From contig OX439005.1 in the NCBI GenBank assembly GCA_949316495.1, positions 29,286,217 to 29,350,216 of the forward strand: DNA of 64,000 bases. Reading direction: 5' to 3'. Under the pieces are notes generated by a model. It did no database searches and had not been told where the DNA came from. It worked only from the letters and a program-made list of their open reading frames with translations. Of this stretch, positions 36,101 through 50,000 are shown piece after piece (the stretch's first letter is position 1; each line of letters starts with the position of its first letter). The position numbers were made by a program, and so were the translations under genes. Origin of the DNA: Amphiduros pacificus (taxonomy: Eukaryota; Annelida; Polychaeta; Phyllodocida; Hesionidae).

Positions 36101-39100
36101 TCTGGATAATGAATAATCCCTGCCCAGATTACAGAGGAGCATTTCAGTTTTATTATCATTCAGCTTCCTTTTATTGACCTTAAGAAAGTTTCTGATGTCA
36201 GAAATACATGACTCTAGATTTGATTTTGCGAGAGTTGACTCTTGAGGATTTTTCTTATCAAATGAGATGTAAATTTGGGTATCATCTGCATAAATAAAAT
36301 AGTTCAAACAATGTCTAGTGATGATATCAGAAAGTGGCGACATGTAGACCGTGAACAGAATTGGTCCAATAACTGAACCCTGGGGTACTCCATGCTTAAT
36401 ATTCAGCAAGCTAGACTTACTCAGTCCAACCTTAACATGCTGACGTCTTCCAGTTAAGTAGGATTCAATCCAACGTAGCGCCTTACCAGTAACCCTACAT
36501 CTAGACTCAAGTCTTCTAAGCAGGATGTTATGATCAATGGTATCAAAGGCCCCAGATAAGTCAAGGAGAAGAAGGATAACTGTCTTTCTATTGTCCAGAT
36601 CACGCAAAATATCATTTTGAACCCTTAATAAAGCTGTCTCAGTACTATGATATTGTTTGTAAGCAGACTGGAAACTATCAGTAAGGCCATTCCTTACTAG
36701 ATGAGGAACAAGTTGGTTTGCAACGGCCCTTTCTGTTAGTTTAGAAATATAGGACAATATGGATACTGGTCTCAAATTTGGTTTAATCAATTCTAGGCCC
36801 AGCTTTTTCAAAAGTGGTGTAATAAGAGCAATTTTCATAGCATCTGTAACAGTGTGATCTAACAATGATTTGTTTATTATAAGTGTTGTGATAGGAAGTA
36901 ATAAATCTAGTAAATCTAGTAATAACCAAGTAGGTACTGGGTCCAGATCACACGATTTATTAGACGATTTCTTGACTAGTTGTATAACTTCAGGCTTCGC
37001 TAGCGCACAAAAGGAGTTAAGAGTAGGAATGCTATGCAGAGTGTGGTTGTCATTGTTTGTAGTGACCTCTGGCGGAGGGATAGTGCAGTTAGTATTACAG
37101 TCTAGATCCATGCGAATTTTCTCCACTTTTCCTAGAAAGAACTCATTAAATCTATTAGCCAAAGAAGTGGAGTCTGGGGAGGTGGGTAACGGAGAGTCCT
37201 TAGATTTATGGAGTAGTTTATCAATTAACATGAATAGTTTTTTAGGATTAGCTTTGTTATCAGTTATTAGTGTTTTGAAATAGCTGGAGTGTGATGATTT
37301 GAGTAGAGCATTGTATCTATTCCTATGTATACGATATGCATCCTTGTCAATAGAGAGACCTGATTTAGGCATTTTCCTCTCCAAACTCCTCTTCTTAGAT
37401 CTCTCCTGTCTAATCTTATCATCCATCCATGGTGATGTATGTCTTTGAGTGACACACATTTCGGTATATGGTACATGTTTATCTAGTATCTGCATCAGAC
37501 TGCTGTTAAAAAACTGCACTAGATTTTGTATAGTCATATTAAAACAATCTTTCGAGAAGGTTAAAAAAAAAAATGTAAAGCTGACATTTATATACCGCTG
37601 ATACCAGACAATGTCTGCTCATAGTGGTTGATAGTAACTGGCCAGGATTCGAACCTAGAACCCCTGGATCTCAAGGCGAATACTCTACCAATTGAGCTAT
37701 TTCGGCCAGGTTAATTTAATATCCTCACGTATTTTTTCATAGTTTTTATATTTCCTAAATTTGATTTTCTTTCTTTGAGGTTTAGGTGATTCAAGATTGA
37801 AATCAATGATAATAATCTTATGGTCAGATATGTAGTCATCAACCTTACAACCTTTGAGATATCTATTACCCTCAAAAGAAATAACCAAATCTAATGTATT
37901 ACCCAGTATATGAGTAGGTTCAGTTATCCGTTGGTTCATTTCGAAGGTAGATAAGATATCATTGAATTTAATAACTTCTGGTCTATGTGGTTCATTTAGA
38001 TGGAAGTTGTAATCACCCAGGAATACTACATCATTAGTAAAAGTGCAGTAGTGTGAAGTAATCTCCCTAAAATCGTCATAGAAGGACGTCATAGTATATC
38101 TATTTGCAGGTGATGGTTCAGGCCTATAGATAAGAACGAATGTGATTTTCTTACCATGTAAGAGTAGTTCCACTTCCATTAATTCCATAGTGGAGGGAGT
38201 AGGGGCAATGTCCTTAATGGTAGGTTCCTTCCGAAATAAGACACTCAGACCCCCTCCCCTACGATTTGGACGAGGGACTGATAGAAATTCAAGGTGTCCA
38301 TTTTTCAATTTTTCAGTACAGTAATTATTTGAATTTTTCTGTAACCAGGTTTCAGTTATAAAAAGTGCATCAAGATTCTCATCAATAAAATATTGTCTAA
38401 GCTCCAGAACCTTCTTTGAGATTGATTGGGCATTGCAAGATGCTATTTTAAAGTTCAGAGCACGACTTCTCCTACTCCCCGATGATAGATTCAATCTACG
38501 AGTAGTAGTTACATTGTTCAGAGCGCCATCTATGCTAGCAGACGATATATTGGTCAGTGGCGGACATGAACGATGTGTTTCGAGATGAGCCAAGTGTGGC
38601 CGAAGGCAGGTCGATGTGACGTCATCAGAAATGCTCATCCGGGTACCTTTAGTATAGGCCGGAGAGGATCGGTCGCCATCTTGTTTGTGTGCATATTTAG
38701 CAGTCAAAAAGTGTCTGACATAAATGTGTCTGGGCCTTAGGATTAAATTCAATATCTTTTTCACTTGACCATCACAAACAGATTTGTGTTTATACAATAC
38801 TGAAGGTTTGTCTAGACACATATCACAATTCTTACACTGGAACTTCTTTGCGTATCTCTGAAAATCCAAAATAAATGACATATGTTTGTCAAATATATTC
38901 ACGTACATATCTTTCAAATATTCTTGTCTTGATCTATAAACTGGAATAACACTATCTATGGGAATTTGATTAAACGCATGAATATTCACTCCAAAACATC
39001 TTTCGAACAAATACAATTCCAGTACAGAAACTCCTAAAAATTCAGAAGAAATAAGTTTTTTATCCATAATTTTCTTAATAAATGTTTTCCATTTTTCAAA

Positions 39101-42100
39101 ATATTCCAAAGTGACATCTTCAAACTTTTTGTAGGCGGATATCTGTAATTCTGGGTGAAAACATTGAGTTAAGCAATGGAAAGCACATAACTTATCAGTA
39201 AATGTTTTAGAATTCCTTGACATATCATATTTTCTCTCGTAAGACATTAGGGTTTGTATCCCTACTAGCGTATGGGGAATGTCTCCGTCGTTTGGGAACA
39301 TGGACGGGGATCTGACATATGATACTTGCTGGCTGTGAACGGGGCCTTAACCCAGCTATGTGAGTTGGGAGGTAATAATATCTGCAGACACAGAGTATAC
39401 AATGCACAAGGGTCTCCTTTATTCGGTGCTGTATCTCCCCTGTGGGTGCGGGGATTAAAGAATAGCCCCACTGCCCCCCAGCATGTCGTAAAAGGCGACT
39501 AAAGGGGCATCCTGTTTGCCGTGGGATGCGACCTGTGTCGGGGAGGATATGGAATCCTGACGGGCTGAGCACTGGGCTGGTTTGGCAGTAATACCGGTCC
39601 AGTTGCAACACGCCTGTCTTGGATCCAAATGTTCACCAGACAGGCAGATCAGATTAGGCCTGGATCTGATTTAACCGGCTTGTGGTATATTTCCTTAAAT
39701 ATATTCTGGCTATTTGATTTTTATTTATGACAATTTTAATGTTTGAAATTTAGGAACAATTGATAAATTTTTTGATAAATATTTGCTGAAAGGAGATTAC
39801 TGCTGATTGGGTCAATCGAGGGATATAAATAAAATCCGAAAGGGTGGAGTTTTTATTCTTAGAGTATGTCATGTTGGGTATCCTCACGGCGTCAGGGCTT
39901 GGAGTTACCGGCCCAGAAAGGCGTCCCCTTGTTGGGCTCCGTGGTGGGTAGGGGACCTAACTGATGAAATATAAAATAACACACATGGCGCAAAACAAAC
40001 AAAAACGACCAAGGAATGACATAGACAGCGACGATGATTCAAACAAAATACAAAAATGGCCTAGATTTTTAATTGCGGAAAGTTCTGATGCTGAACATAC
40101 CCTGGCAAAAATGTCCCCCTTTGCAATTGCAAAGGGGATACAAGGCATTGCCGGGGTACCAAAAACCGTTAAAAAGATGGGAAATAAATTATTGATTGAG
40201 GTTGAGCGGAAAAGCCATGCGGACAATCTACTACGATGCCGAATGTTGGCCACAGTTCCTGTTATTATAACAGCTCACAAAACTCTCAACAATAAAAAAG
40301 GAGTAATCAGATGCCCAGATTTGGTGGGAGTTTCTGAGGAGGAGATAGTGGATGAGCTCAAAGACCAGGATGTTGTTCAATGCAAGCGGATATTTATAAA
40401 AAAGGACGGTGTCAAAATTCCTATCAATACGTTTATTCTGACATTTGAAGCAGCGCAGCTTCCAACATCTATTAAAGTTGGATATTTGAACGTTAGAGTT
40501 GATGTATTTATTCCAAACCCTCTGCGCTGCTTCAAGTGTCAGAGGTATGGACATGGATCTGATCGATGTAAAGGTAATGAAACATGTCCAAAATGTACCG
40601 CTCAGCACAGTGGAGACGATTGTTCTTCAAATATAATAAAATGTGTCAATTGCCAAGGCAATCATCCATCGTATTCGCGGAATTGTCCTTCCTTTTTAAA
40701 AGAGAAGGAAATTCAGCGAATACGCCACACTGAAAACATTTCTTTTCCTGAGGCACGTAAACGTGTAGAAAGTTTGAACAATACAAAAACATCCTATGCT
40801 AGCACTGTAAAAACGAAAGAAACCAAATCAATAGCGATTCAAACCGAAATAACATGGCCAATCAATGACAAAAATTATTCCTTTTTTACAAAAACCTCTA
40901 AATCTTCAGCAACGTCAACTCAGACTACAACATCCACTATCCCAGTTATAACTCCACCAACAGCAACATCAACTAAACCCTCTTCACAAACTCCCTCCAC
41001 ATCATCCAGTAATACAAGTATCAATAGCAATAGACACAAATCAGACAAAAAAGAAATCAAAGATCAAGTTAAAAATAAAATTAATAGAACTAAATCCTTA
41101 GAAAGGATGGACACAGGTGATCCTCCGGATATGAATTTTACTCCTGTGCACTCAAAGCATAATCGTAAACTTAATAAGTGATTATGCTGAATCATATATT
41201 TTTTCTCATTATTCTTAGTATGGCTATCGGCAATATCATACAATGGAATTGTAGAGGATTTGAGGCAAACAGACCAGAACTGGAGTTATTAGCCCAAAAA
41301 TATAATGCATCTGTTATTTGTTTACAGGAAACTAATTTTAAAGATAACTCAACAACATTTAAGGGATATGTACCTTATAATAAAGTTGGTTCAATAGATG
41401 CAATGGACCGAGCACATGGCGGAGTTTCTATTTTTGTTAAATCCTGTATACCCCAAAGTAAAGTGACATTAAATACTAATTTACAAGCTTCTGCAGTCAG
41501 GATTACCCTGCACAATACATTAACAATATGTTCAGTATATTTGCCACCAAGTGAACCAATAAATATTACAGATTTAAATAACTTAATAACTCAGCTGCCA
41601 CAACCGTATATGCTAGTTGGTGACTTTAATGCTCACAACTATCTTTGGGGTGGCAGAAACAATACTGATGCCAAAGGAGGTATAATAGAAGATTTCTTAA
41701 ATAACAATAGTTTGTGCCTTTGGAATGACGATTCTCCAACCTATTTACATCCTGCTACAGGCTCTTTAACATCAATAGATCTCTCCATGTGCACTCCAAA
41801 TTTATTTTTAGACTATTCCTGGGAAGTAGAGGAAGATCAATGGGGTAGTGATCACTACCCCATTATTTTAAATAACCATTTTCCTCCACCAGATGAAAGA
41901 ATCCCCAAGTGGAAATTTCATAAAGCCGATTGGGCAAAATTTCAAACATCCTGTTTCAATAGAATAACTCCAGAACTTTTTAACAATGTAGATGATCCTC
42001 TTCAAGTTTTTACAGATACATTGTATGATATTGCTGATGGGTGTATTCCCAAATCAAAGCCAAATTCTAAAATTAAAGAAAAACCCTGGTTTAATGATGA

Positions 42101-45100
42101 GTGCAAAAAAGCTGTCAAGGAGCGCAAAAAAGCTCTGAAAAAATTTAATCGACAGCCAACTCAATATAATTTGCACCAATTTCGAGTAAAAAGAGCTAAA
42201 GCCCGTTATATTATTAAAATAAGTAAAAGAAAAAGTTGGAAGGATTATGTTTCCAAATTAAATACGCGTACACCGATTAAAAAATGCTGGGATATGGTGC
42301 GTAAAATTTCGGGGAAGGGAGGTGGAGCAAGGATCAAACATCTGACTCATAATGGCCAATTAATTACAAATCCCACTGAAATAGGTAACACAATAGGTCA
42401 AACAATTTCCAAGAATTCCTCATCCAATAATTATTCTGCAAAATTTCAACAAATAAAAAATAGAAAAGAAAGAAACCAACTAAATTTTACATCTCATAAC
42501 TTGGAACAATATAATAAATCATTTACAATAGAAGATTTGAAACTTGCTTTGGATAAATCTCATGATACCGCTCCTGGGCCTGATCAAATTCACTACCAAA
42601 TCCTTAAACACCTCCCTGATCAATCACTTGGGCATCTTTTAAATATTTTTAATAACATTTGGGAAAGTGGTGATTTTCCTCCTTCATGGAGTGAAGCCAC
42701 TATTATTCCCATTCCTAAGCCTGGCAAAGAATCCTCAGATTCAAATAATTATCGCCCCATTGCTTTAACTAGTTGTATCTGTAAAACAATGGAGCGAATG
42801 ATTAATGAGCGTTTAGTTTGGTTTTTAGAAACTACAGCTTATATTTCTGTTGCACAGAGTGGCTTTAGAAAAACTCGAAGTACCATTGACCACCTGGTAC
42901 GTTTAGAGACATTTATAAGAGAGGGTTTTTTAAAAGGTGAGCATGTGGTTAGCATTTTCTTTGATTTAGAGAAAGCGTACGATACTACATGGAAATTTGG
43001 AATAATGAGCGATTTATATGATATGGGATTAAGGAGTCGTTTACCCCTTTTTATTCAAAATTTTTTGTCAAATAGACAATTCAGGGTCCGAGTTGGTTCA
43101 TCACTTTCTGATGTTTTTGATCAGGAAATGGGTGTTCCACAGGGAAGTATATTATCAGTCACCCTTTTTATTATTAAAATTAACAGCATTGTTGATTGTA
43201 TGAGGCCTGGAGCAGATTGCTCACTTTTTGTCGATGATTTCAACTTAAGCTACAGGTCCACAAGCATGCATACAATAGAACGACAGCTCCAACAACACTT
43301 AAATAGATTACAAGAATGGGCTGATCATAACGGATTTAAATTTTCTTTAAAGAAAACTATGTGTATGCACTTTTGTAAAAAATGGAAGGTTCACCCAGAT
43401 CCTGATCTTTACTTAGGCCAAACTCGGATACCTGTTGTCGAAGAAACCAAGTTTCTTGGACTTATTTTTGACAGAAAATTATCTTTTATTCCCCACATTA
43501 AATATGTTAAGAAGAAATGCCAGAAGGCATTAGATTTATTACGGGTTCTTGCCCATACCGATTGGGGAGGGGACCGTAATATTTTATTACAATTGTATAG
43601 AGCATTGGTACGTTCTAAGCTTGATTATGGGTGTATGGTATATGGATCAGCACGCCCATCTTATATTAAAATGCTTGATCCTATACAAAATCAAGGTTTA
43701 CGACTTTGCCTTGGTGCGTTTCGTACATCGCCTGCAGATAGCTTGGCAGTTGAGGCAGATGAGCTGCCTCTTGATTTAAGAAGAGAAAAGCTTGCCCTTC
43801 AGTATGCTGCAAAAATTGCAGCTTGTCCAGACAATCCTGCCCATGATACTGTATTTTATCCAAATTATGTTGATCTTTTTGAAAATAAACCAAATACAAT
43901 ACCGACTTTTGGCATTCGCATTAAAGAATCTTTACAATCCTTAAATTTAAATCCGAATCAAATAGCTAAATTTCAATATCCAGAAACACCTCCATGGACC
44001 TATGAAACTTTAAATATTAATTTAGCCATGACGGAATTAAAGAAATACTCAACCGATCCATCCCTGTATATAAATAGATATAATGAAATAAAATCTATCT
44101 TCACTGGATATCAGTGTATATACACTGATGGATCGTTTGACGATGACAAGGCTGCTGCAGCTGCTGTTAAGGGCAATCATATTTATTCAGAACGTCTGCC
44201 AAATAAATCATCTATTTATTCTGCAGAACTTCATGCTTTATACCTAGCTTTAGATCATGTGGAGACTTCTCCACATCGAAAATTTTTAATATTTTGTGAT
44301 TCATTGTCTTCTTTACAAGCAATGAAAGCAAAGGATTGGAAAAATCCTTTTATTTACAATATCCTTGAACGGCATCACAAACTCTGTACTGAGGAAAATA
44401 AAGAGATTCGTTTTTACTGGATTCCCAGTCATATTGGAATCCTTGGAAATGAGGCTGCAGACCAAGCTGCCAAGGCAGCATTGGATAAGCGGCCAATAAA
44501 TATGCTAATACCTTATACAGAATTTAAGAAATATATTACTGTTTTTTTACGTTCTAAATGGCAATCACGCTGGAACGAAGCTATTTTTAATAAATTACAT
44601 GAAATTAAGCCCATTCTAGGCAAAACTAAAGGTGCTATTAGAATTAACCGTAGAGAAGAGTCAGTTTTAACCCGTATAAGAATAGGTCATAGTCATTTGA
44701 CGCACTGTTATCTGCTTAAAGGTGAAGATCAACCGGAATGTATTGGTTGTCAAAGGGCTTTGACTATTAAACATATTTTAATTGAGTGTATCGATTTTGA
44801 TATTATAAGAACTCAATATTTTAATGTACAAGATTTACATACGTTATTTGATACCGTAGATACTTCTGTGATAGTATCGTTTTTAACTCACCTAGGACTT
44901 TATAATCAGTTTTAAGGGCAGAGCTTTTGTTTATTTATGTCATTGACTTATTTATCAAGAACTGCAAAACATCATACTGATAAAGTCTTTTAAACAAATC
45001 ATCCATATTTATTATATTTGATTGATATTATATAAATGCTGTTCACAGTTGATAAATTCTTGTGTTATCTACATATTGTATTAACATTTACATTTTGTTT

Positions 45101-46946
45101 CTAGTCAATATTACGTTTCTGTTTTTACTGTTTTGGCACTGAATGACCATATTGTGTCGATGTGCCGTTAAGAAACCATTCATTCATTCATTCATTCATT
45201 CGGTGCTGTATACACTAGTCTGGCTAGGTCGGTATGGCAAAGAGCGAGGCATATGAAATACCTGAATGCATGATACTGACAAAGTCCTGAGAATGTATAA
45301 AACACCCAAGTCTATGCAAGTGTGGCTGTCATGATGCTGAATGTTGTGGATCTTCTAGGCAAGTGGATTCTGCTCCCTGAGTAGCGATTTCGGGGCCTTT
45401 TTAAGGAAAACTGAGCATCTGTGTGAGGGCTGCCTGCGTAGCGTCTTCTTCAGGTTCGGGGCTGCCTGCGTGGCTTGGAAGATCACGTCATCTCTATTCG
45501 GGGCGAGTAATGCGTCTCCTCGGCCTGCACTTGTTGGCCTCACGTAGCACTCAGTAACCTATATGGTTTCTTGCCAAAGATCGTGATTGTCTATATTTGT
45601 TTATAAGAGTCTATAGGTAGGTAATCTATATCCTACAATATGTTTACATCCCAAAATATATGTAGGGAGAAAAATAGGTTCATGGCCTAAAACATATTTT
45701 GTATTGAACACCCACATCTGAGCATAAGTTACCATCACTGGTTTAGATTTCATATTCGGTCTAGTTCTCATTAAATATTCCATTAAATCCGAACTCTCTA
45801 TTTTTTTCCTTAACTTTACCAAATCTTCTTTAACTGAAATTACTATAGGATCATCAAAAAGATGAGTATTATTATATGGTTAAAAAAACCTATACTCCCC
45901 ATTCTCTATATTTCACAACATAACACCGAAAGTGAGATTAACCTTAAATGCAGAAAGACTATGCTCATAAATCGATATAATGTCTGTCATAATACTATCT
46001 ATGTTAAAATCTACATCGAGTGAAGTGTTATAGATTGAAATAACCCCACCTTTCCTATTCTCTGCAAGAATATATTCTTCATGAATATTATATGCAGACT
46101 TGAATTTATTCAATTTGTTTTCAGATAAAGTTGTCCATGGTGGATTAGTATTCTTTTTCTCCTATGGTCTAACCTGCAATTGATTTTGTGAATGAACTCT
46201 GTGTAGTCATCCTATGTTCATATAACTCGGACTAACTTGAACAAATAAACACACATTGTCTACACAATACATTTTTAATACAACTCCTTTAGTGTTTAGA
46301 CAGATTTGTTAGATACTTAAATACTCGATCACATTTCCTACATCTCCTATGATTACTAAAATCAATACTACTTTCATGACTAGGTAAGTTAGATTGAACA
46401 GGTGAATGCAAAGTATGTAGAGAAGAATAATTTTGATCATTGAGAGATTTCAATGTAGATAAACCCGCATAGTTATGATCTACAGAAATATTTTCACAAT
46501 AAGATGTTTTCTGTTTTCATGAAAATCCTTTCAATATATCAGTTATAGTAATAACAAATTTGGATAAATAAATTCAATTTAAAAGACTTTAAATACCATC
46601 TGATGTTTCGCGGTTCTTGATAAATAGGCCAATGACCTAAGTAAACAAGAGCTCCACACTTAAATTGGTTATAAAGTCCTATTTGGTTTAAAAACGATAC
46701 TATCACAGAAGTATCTACAGCATGAAACAACGAAATCTTGCACATTAAAATATTGAGTCCTAATTATATCAAAATCGATACATTCAATTAAAACATGTTT
46801 GATAGTCAAAGCCCTTTGACATCCAATAGACTGAGGCTGATCTTCGCCTTTAAGAACATAGCAGTTAGTCAAATGACTATGTCCAATTCTTATATGTGTT
46901 AAAACAAATTCTCTTGAACATTAAGAGTCTCAAACAAGATAATATA

Positions 46947-47028
<82 letters not shown>

Positions 47029-50000
47029 GCATAAGTATACACATATGATCAAATCTCAATCTATTATGTTAATATTCTACTCTCGTAGAATCAGACAGTC
47101 ACATAATCAAATCTCATATTCAATGAGAAAATAAATTATGTTAATATTTTACTCTCGTGGAAACACACGCTCTCATTGGTTCAAAAGACAAAATGGAGGA
47201 AATTATTTTCATGATGTCATAAAACAAAATGGCTTCCTCCAGGAACTTCTCCATGAAAGTCGCCATCTTTCCTTTTCTGATGAATCATGGGGAAAAGCTA
47301 CATGAACAACCTACACATGATTTGTCCTATAAATCTACATTCTCATTGGTTCATTCGCCAAAATTGAGGAGAAACAATGACGGAGCTAATTATAATACGA
47401 ACGATTGAACTCGCTATACTACTGACATGTCCTACAAGTATGTCTAAGGCACAAATAGTCAATCAAAAGTCTTTTTAGTACTCTTTCGAAAAGGGCTACT
47501 TCATTGAACTCAGATTTAAGCTCTCATAATGAGGGGACTAGACATAATTTAGACATATCCACCAAGTATGTCTAAGACCCCATCAGTCAATCAAAAGTCT
47601 ATCTAACACCAGTCAGTAAGTCGAACATACTGACTTTGTCAGAGGAAAAGGGCTAGTCATTAAGATCTCATATTTAGGGGGCTAGACATAATCTAGACAT
47701 ATCTACCAAGTATGTCTAAGGCCCCATTAGCCAATCAAAAGTATTTTTAGTACTCTCCCCCCCCCCCTCCCCAACATCATATCAGTCAGTATGTCGAATA
47801 AACTGACTTTGTCAGGGGAAAAGGGCTATTCCATTGAATTCAGATTTATGCTCTCATATTGAGGGGGCTAGACATAATCTAGACATGTGTACCAAGTATG
47901 TCTAAGGCCCCATTAGTCAATCAAAAGTCTTTTTAGTACTCTCCATCCCTCCTCCCCAACCTCATACAGGTCAGTAGGTTGAATATATTGACTTTGTCAG
48001 GGGAAAAGGGCTATTCCATTGAACTCAGATTTATGCTCTCATATTGAGGGGGCTACACATAATCTAGACATGTCTACCAAGTATGTCTAAGGCCCCATTA
48101 GTCAATCAAAAGTCTTTTTAGTACTCTCCCCCCCCCCCCCTCCCCAACCTCATACCAGTCAGTAGGTCGAATATATTGACTTTGTCAGAGGAAAAGGGCT
48201 ATTCCATTGAACTCAGATTTATGCTCTCATATTGAGGGGGCTAGACAGATTCTAGACATGTCTACCAAGTATGTTTGAGGGTCCATTAGTCAATCAAAAG
48301 TCTTTTTAGTACTCCTCCCACCTCATACCAGTCAGTAGGTCGAATATATTGACTCTGTCAGGAGAAAAGGGCTATTCCACTGAACTCAGATTTATGCTCT
48401 CATATTGAGGGGGCTAGACGTAATCTAGACATGTCTACCAAGTATGTCTAAGGCCCCATTAGTCAATCAAAAGTCTTTTTAGTACTCTCCATACCTCCTC
48501 CCCAACCTCATACCAGTCAGTAGGTCGAATATATTGACTTTGTCAGGGGAATAGGGCTATTCCATTGAACTCAGATTTATGCTCTCATATTGAGGGGGCT
48601 AGACATAATCTAGACATGTCTACCAAGTATGTCTAAGGCCACATTAGTCAATCAAAAGTCTTTTTAGTACTCTCCATCCCTCCTCCCCAACCTCATACCA
48701 GTCAGTAGGTCGAATATATTGACTTTGCCAGGGGAAAAGGGCTATTCCATTGAACTCAGATTTATGCTCTCATATTTAGGGGGCTAGACATAATCTAGAC
48801 ATGTCTACCAAGTATGTCTAAGGCCCCATTAGTCAATCAAAAGTCCTTTTAGTACTCTCCCCCCCTCCCCAACCTCATACCAGTCAGTAGGTCGAATATA
48901 TTGACTTTGTCAGGGAAAAAAGGCTATTCCATTGAACTCAGATTTATGCTCTCATATTGAGGGGGCTAAACGTAATCTAGACATGTCTACCAAGTATGTC
49001 TAAGGCCCCATTAGTCAATCAAAAGTCCTTTTAGTACTCTCCCCCCCTCCCCAACCTCATACCAGTCAGTAGGTCGAATATATTGACTTTGCTAGGGAAA
49101 AAAGGCTATTCCATTGAACTCAGATTTATGCTCTCATATTGAGGGGGCTAGACGTAATCTAGACATGTCTACCAAGTATGTCTAAGGCCCCATTAGTCAA
49201 TCAAAAGTCCTTTTAGTACTCTCCCCCCCTCCCCAACCTCATACCAGTCAGTAGGTCGAATATATTGACTTTGCCAGGGAAAAAGGGCTATTCCATTGAA
49301 CTCAGATTTATGCTCTCATATTGAGGGGGCTAGACGTAATCTAGACATGCCTACCAAGTATGTCTAAGGCCCCATTAGTCAATCAAAAGTCCTTTTAGTA
49401 CTCTCCCCCCCTCCCCAACCTCATACCAGTCAGTAGGTCGAATATATTGACTTTGCTAGGGAAAAAGGGCTATTCCATTGAACTCAGATTTATGCTCTCA
49501 TATTGAGGGGGCTAGACGTAATCTAGACATGTCTACCAAGTATGTCTAAGGCCCCATTAGTCAATCAAAAGTCCTTTTAGTACTCTCCCCCCCTCCCCAA
49601 CCTCATACCAGTCAGTAGGTCGAATATATTGACTTTGCCAGGGAAAAAGGGCTATTCCATTGAACTCAGATTTATGCTCTCATATTGAGGGGGCTAGACG
49701 TAATCTAGACATGTCTACCAAGTATGTCTAAGGCCCAATTAGTCAATCAAAAGTCCTTTTAGTACTCTCCCCCCCTCCCCAACCTCATACCAGTCAGTAG
49801 GTCGAATATATTGACTTTGCTAGGGAAAAAGGGCTATTCCATTGAACTCAGATTTATGCTCTCATATTGAGGGGGCTAGACGTAATCTATACATGTCTAC
49901 CAAGTATGTCTAAGGCCCCATTAGTCAATCAAAAGTCCTTTTAGTACTCTCCCCCCTCCCCAACCTCATACCAGTCAGTAGGTCGAATATATTGACTTTG

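Larger units (their letters stand above)
35674..38700 (-). mobile_element. LINE B: CR1/L2-type LINE, both ends lost
   Basis: A relative of LINE A on the same strand. It shares the EEP endonuclease, the reverse transcriptase and part of the C-terminal region, but the 3' end is cut off at the satellite junction (after LTWKVFNAN). The 5' end gives way to unrelated sequence near 38700. A SINE (37565-37708) splits it. With SINE-split and stop-bearing frames it is dead. Confidence 0.85.
39435..45200 (+). mobile_element. LINE C: complete Nimb/I-type retrotransposon
   Basis: About 5.77 kb, full length: 5' UTR (39435-39963, starting CTCCCCTGTGGGTGCGGGG and holding CAGCATGTCGTAAAAGGCGA), ORF1, ORF2, 3' UTR and an (ATTC)n tail (to 45200). 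Both frames are open and the flanking duplication of 10-14 bp is perfect, so the insertion is young. It landed in the Polinton-type polymerase fossil inside the giant element's core. Confidence 0.93.

Noticed and set aside
37697-39301. One 534-residue protein joining polymerase-like and endonuclease parts
   Set aside because: The frame is a chance in-frame junction between a Polinton-type fossil and LINE B, not a fusion gene.
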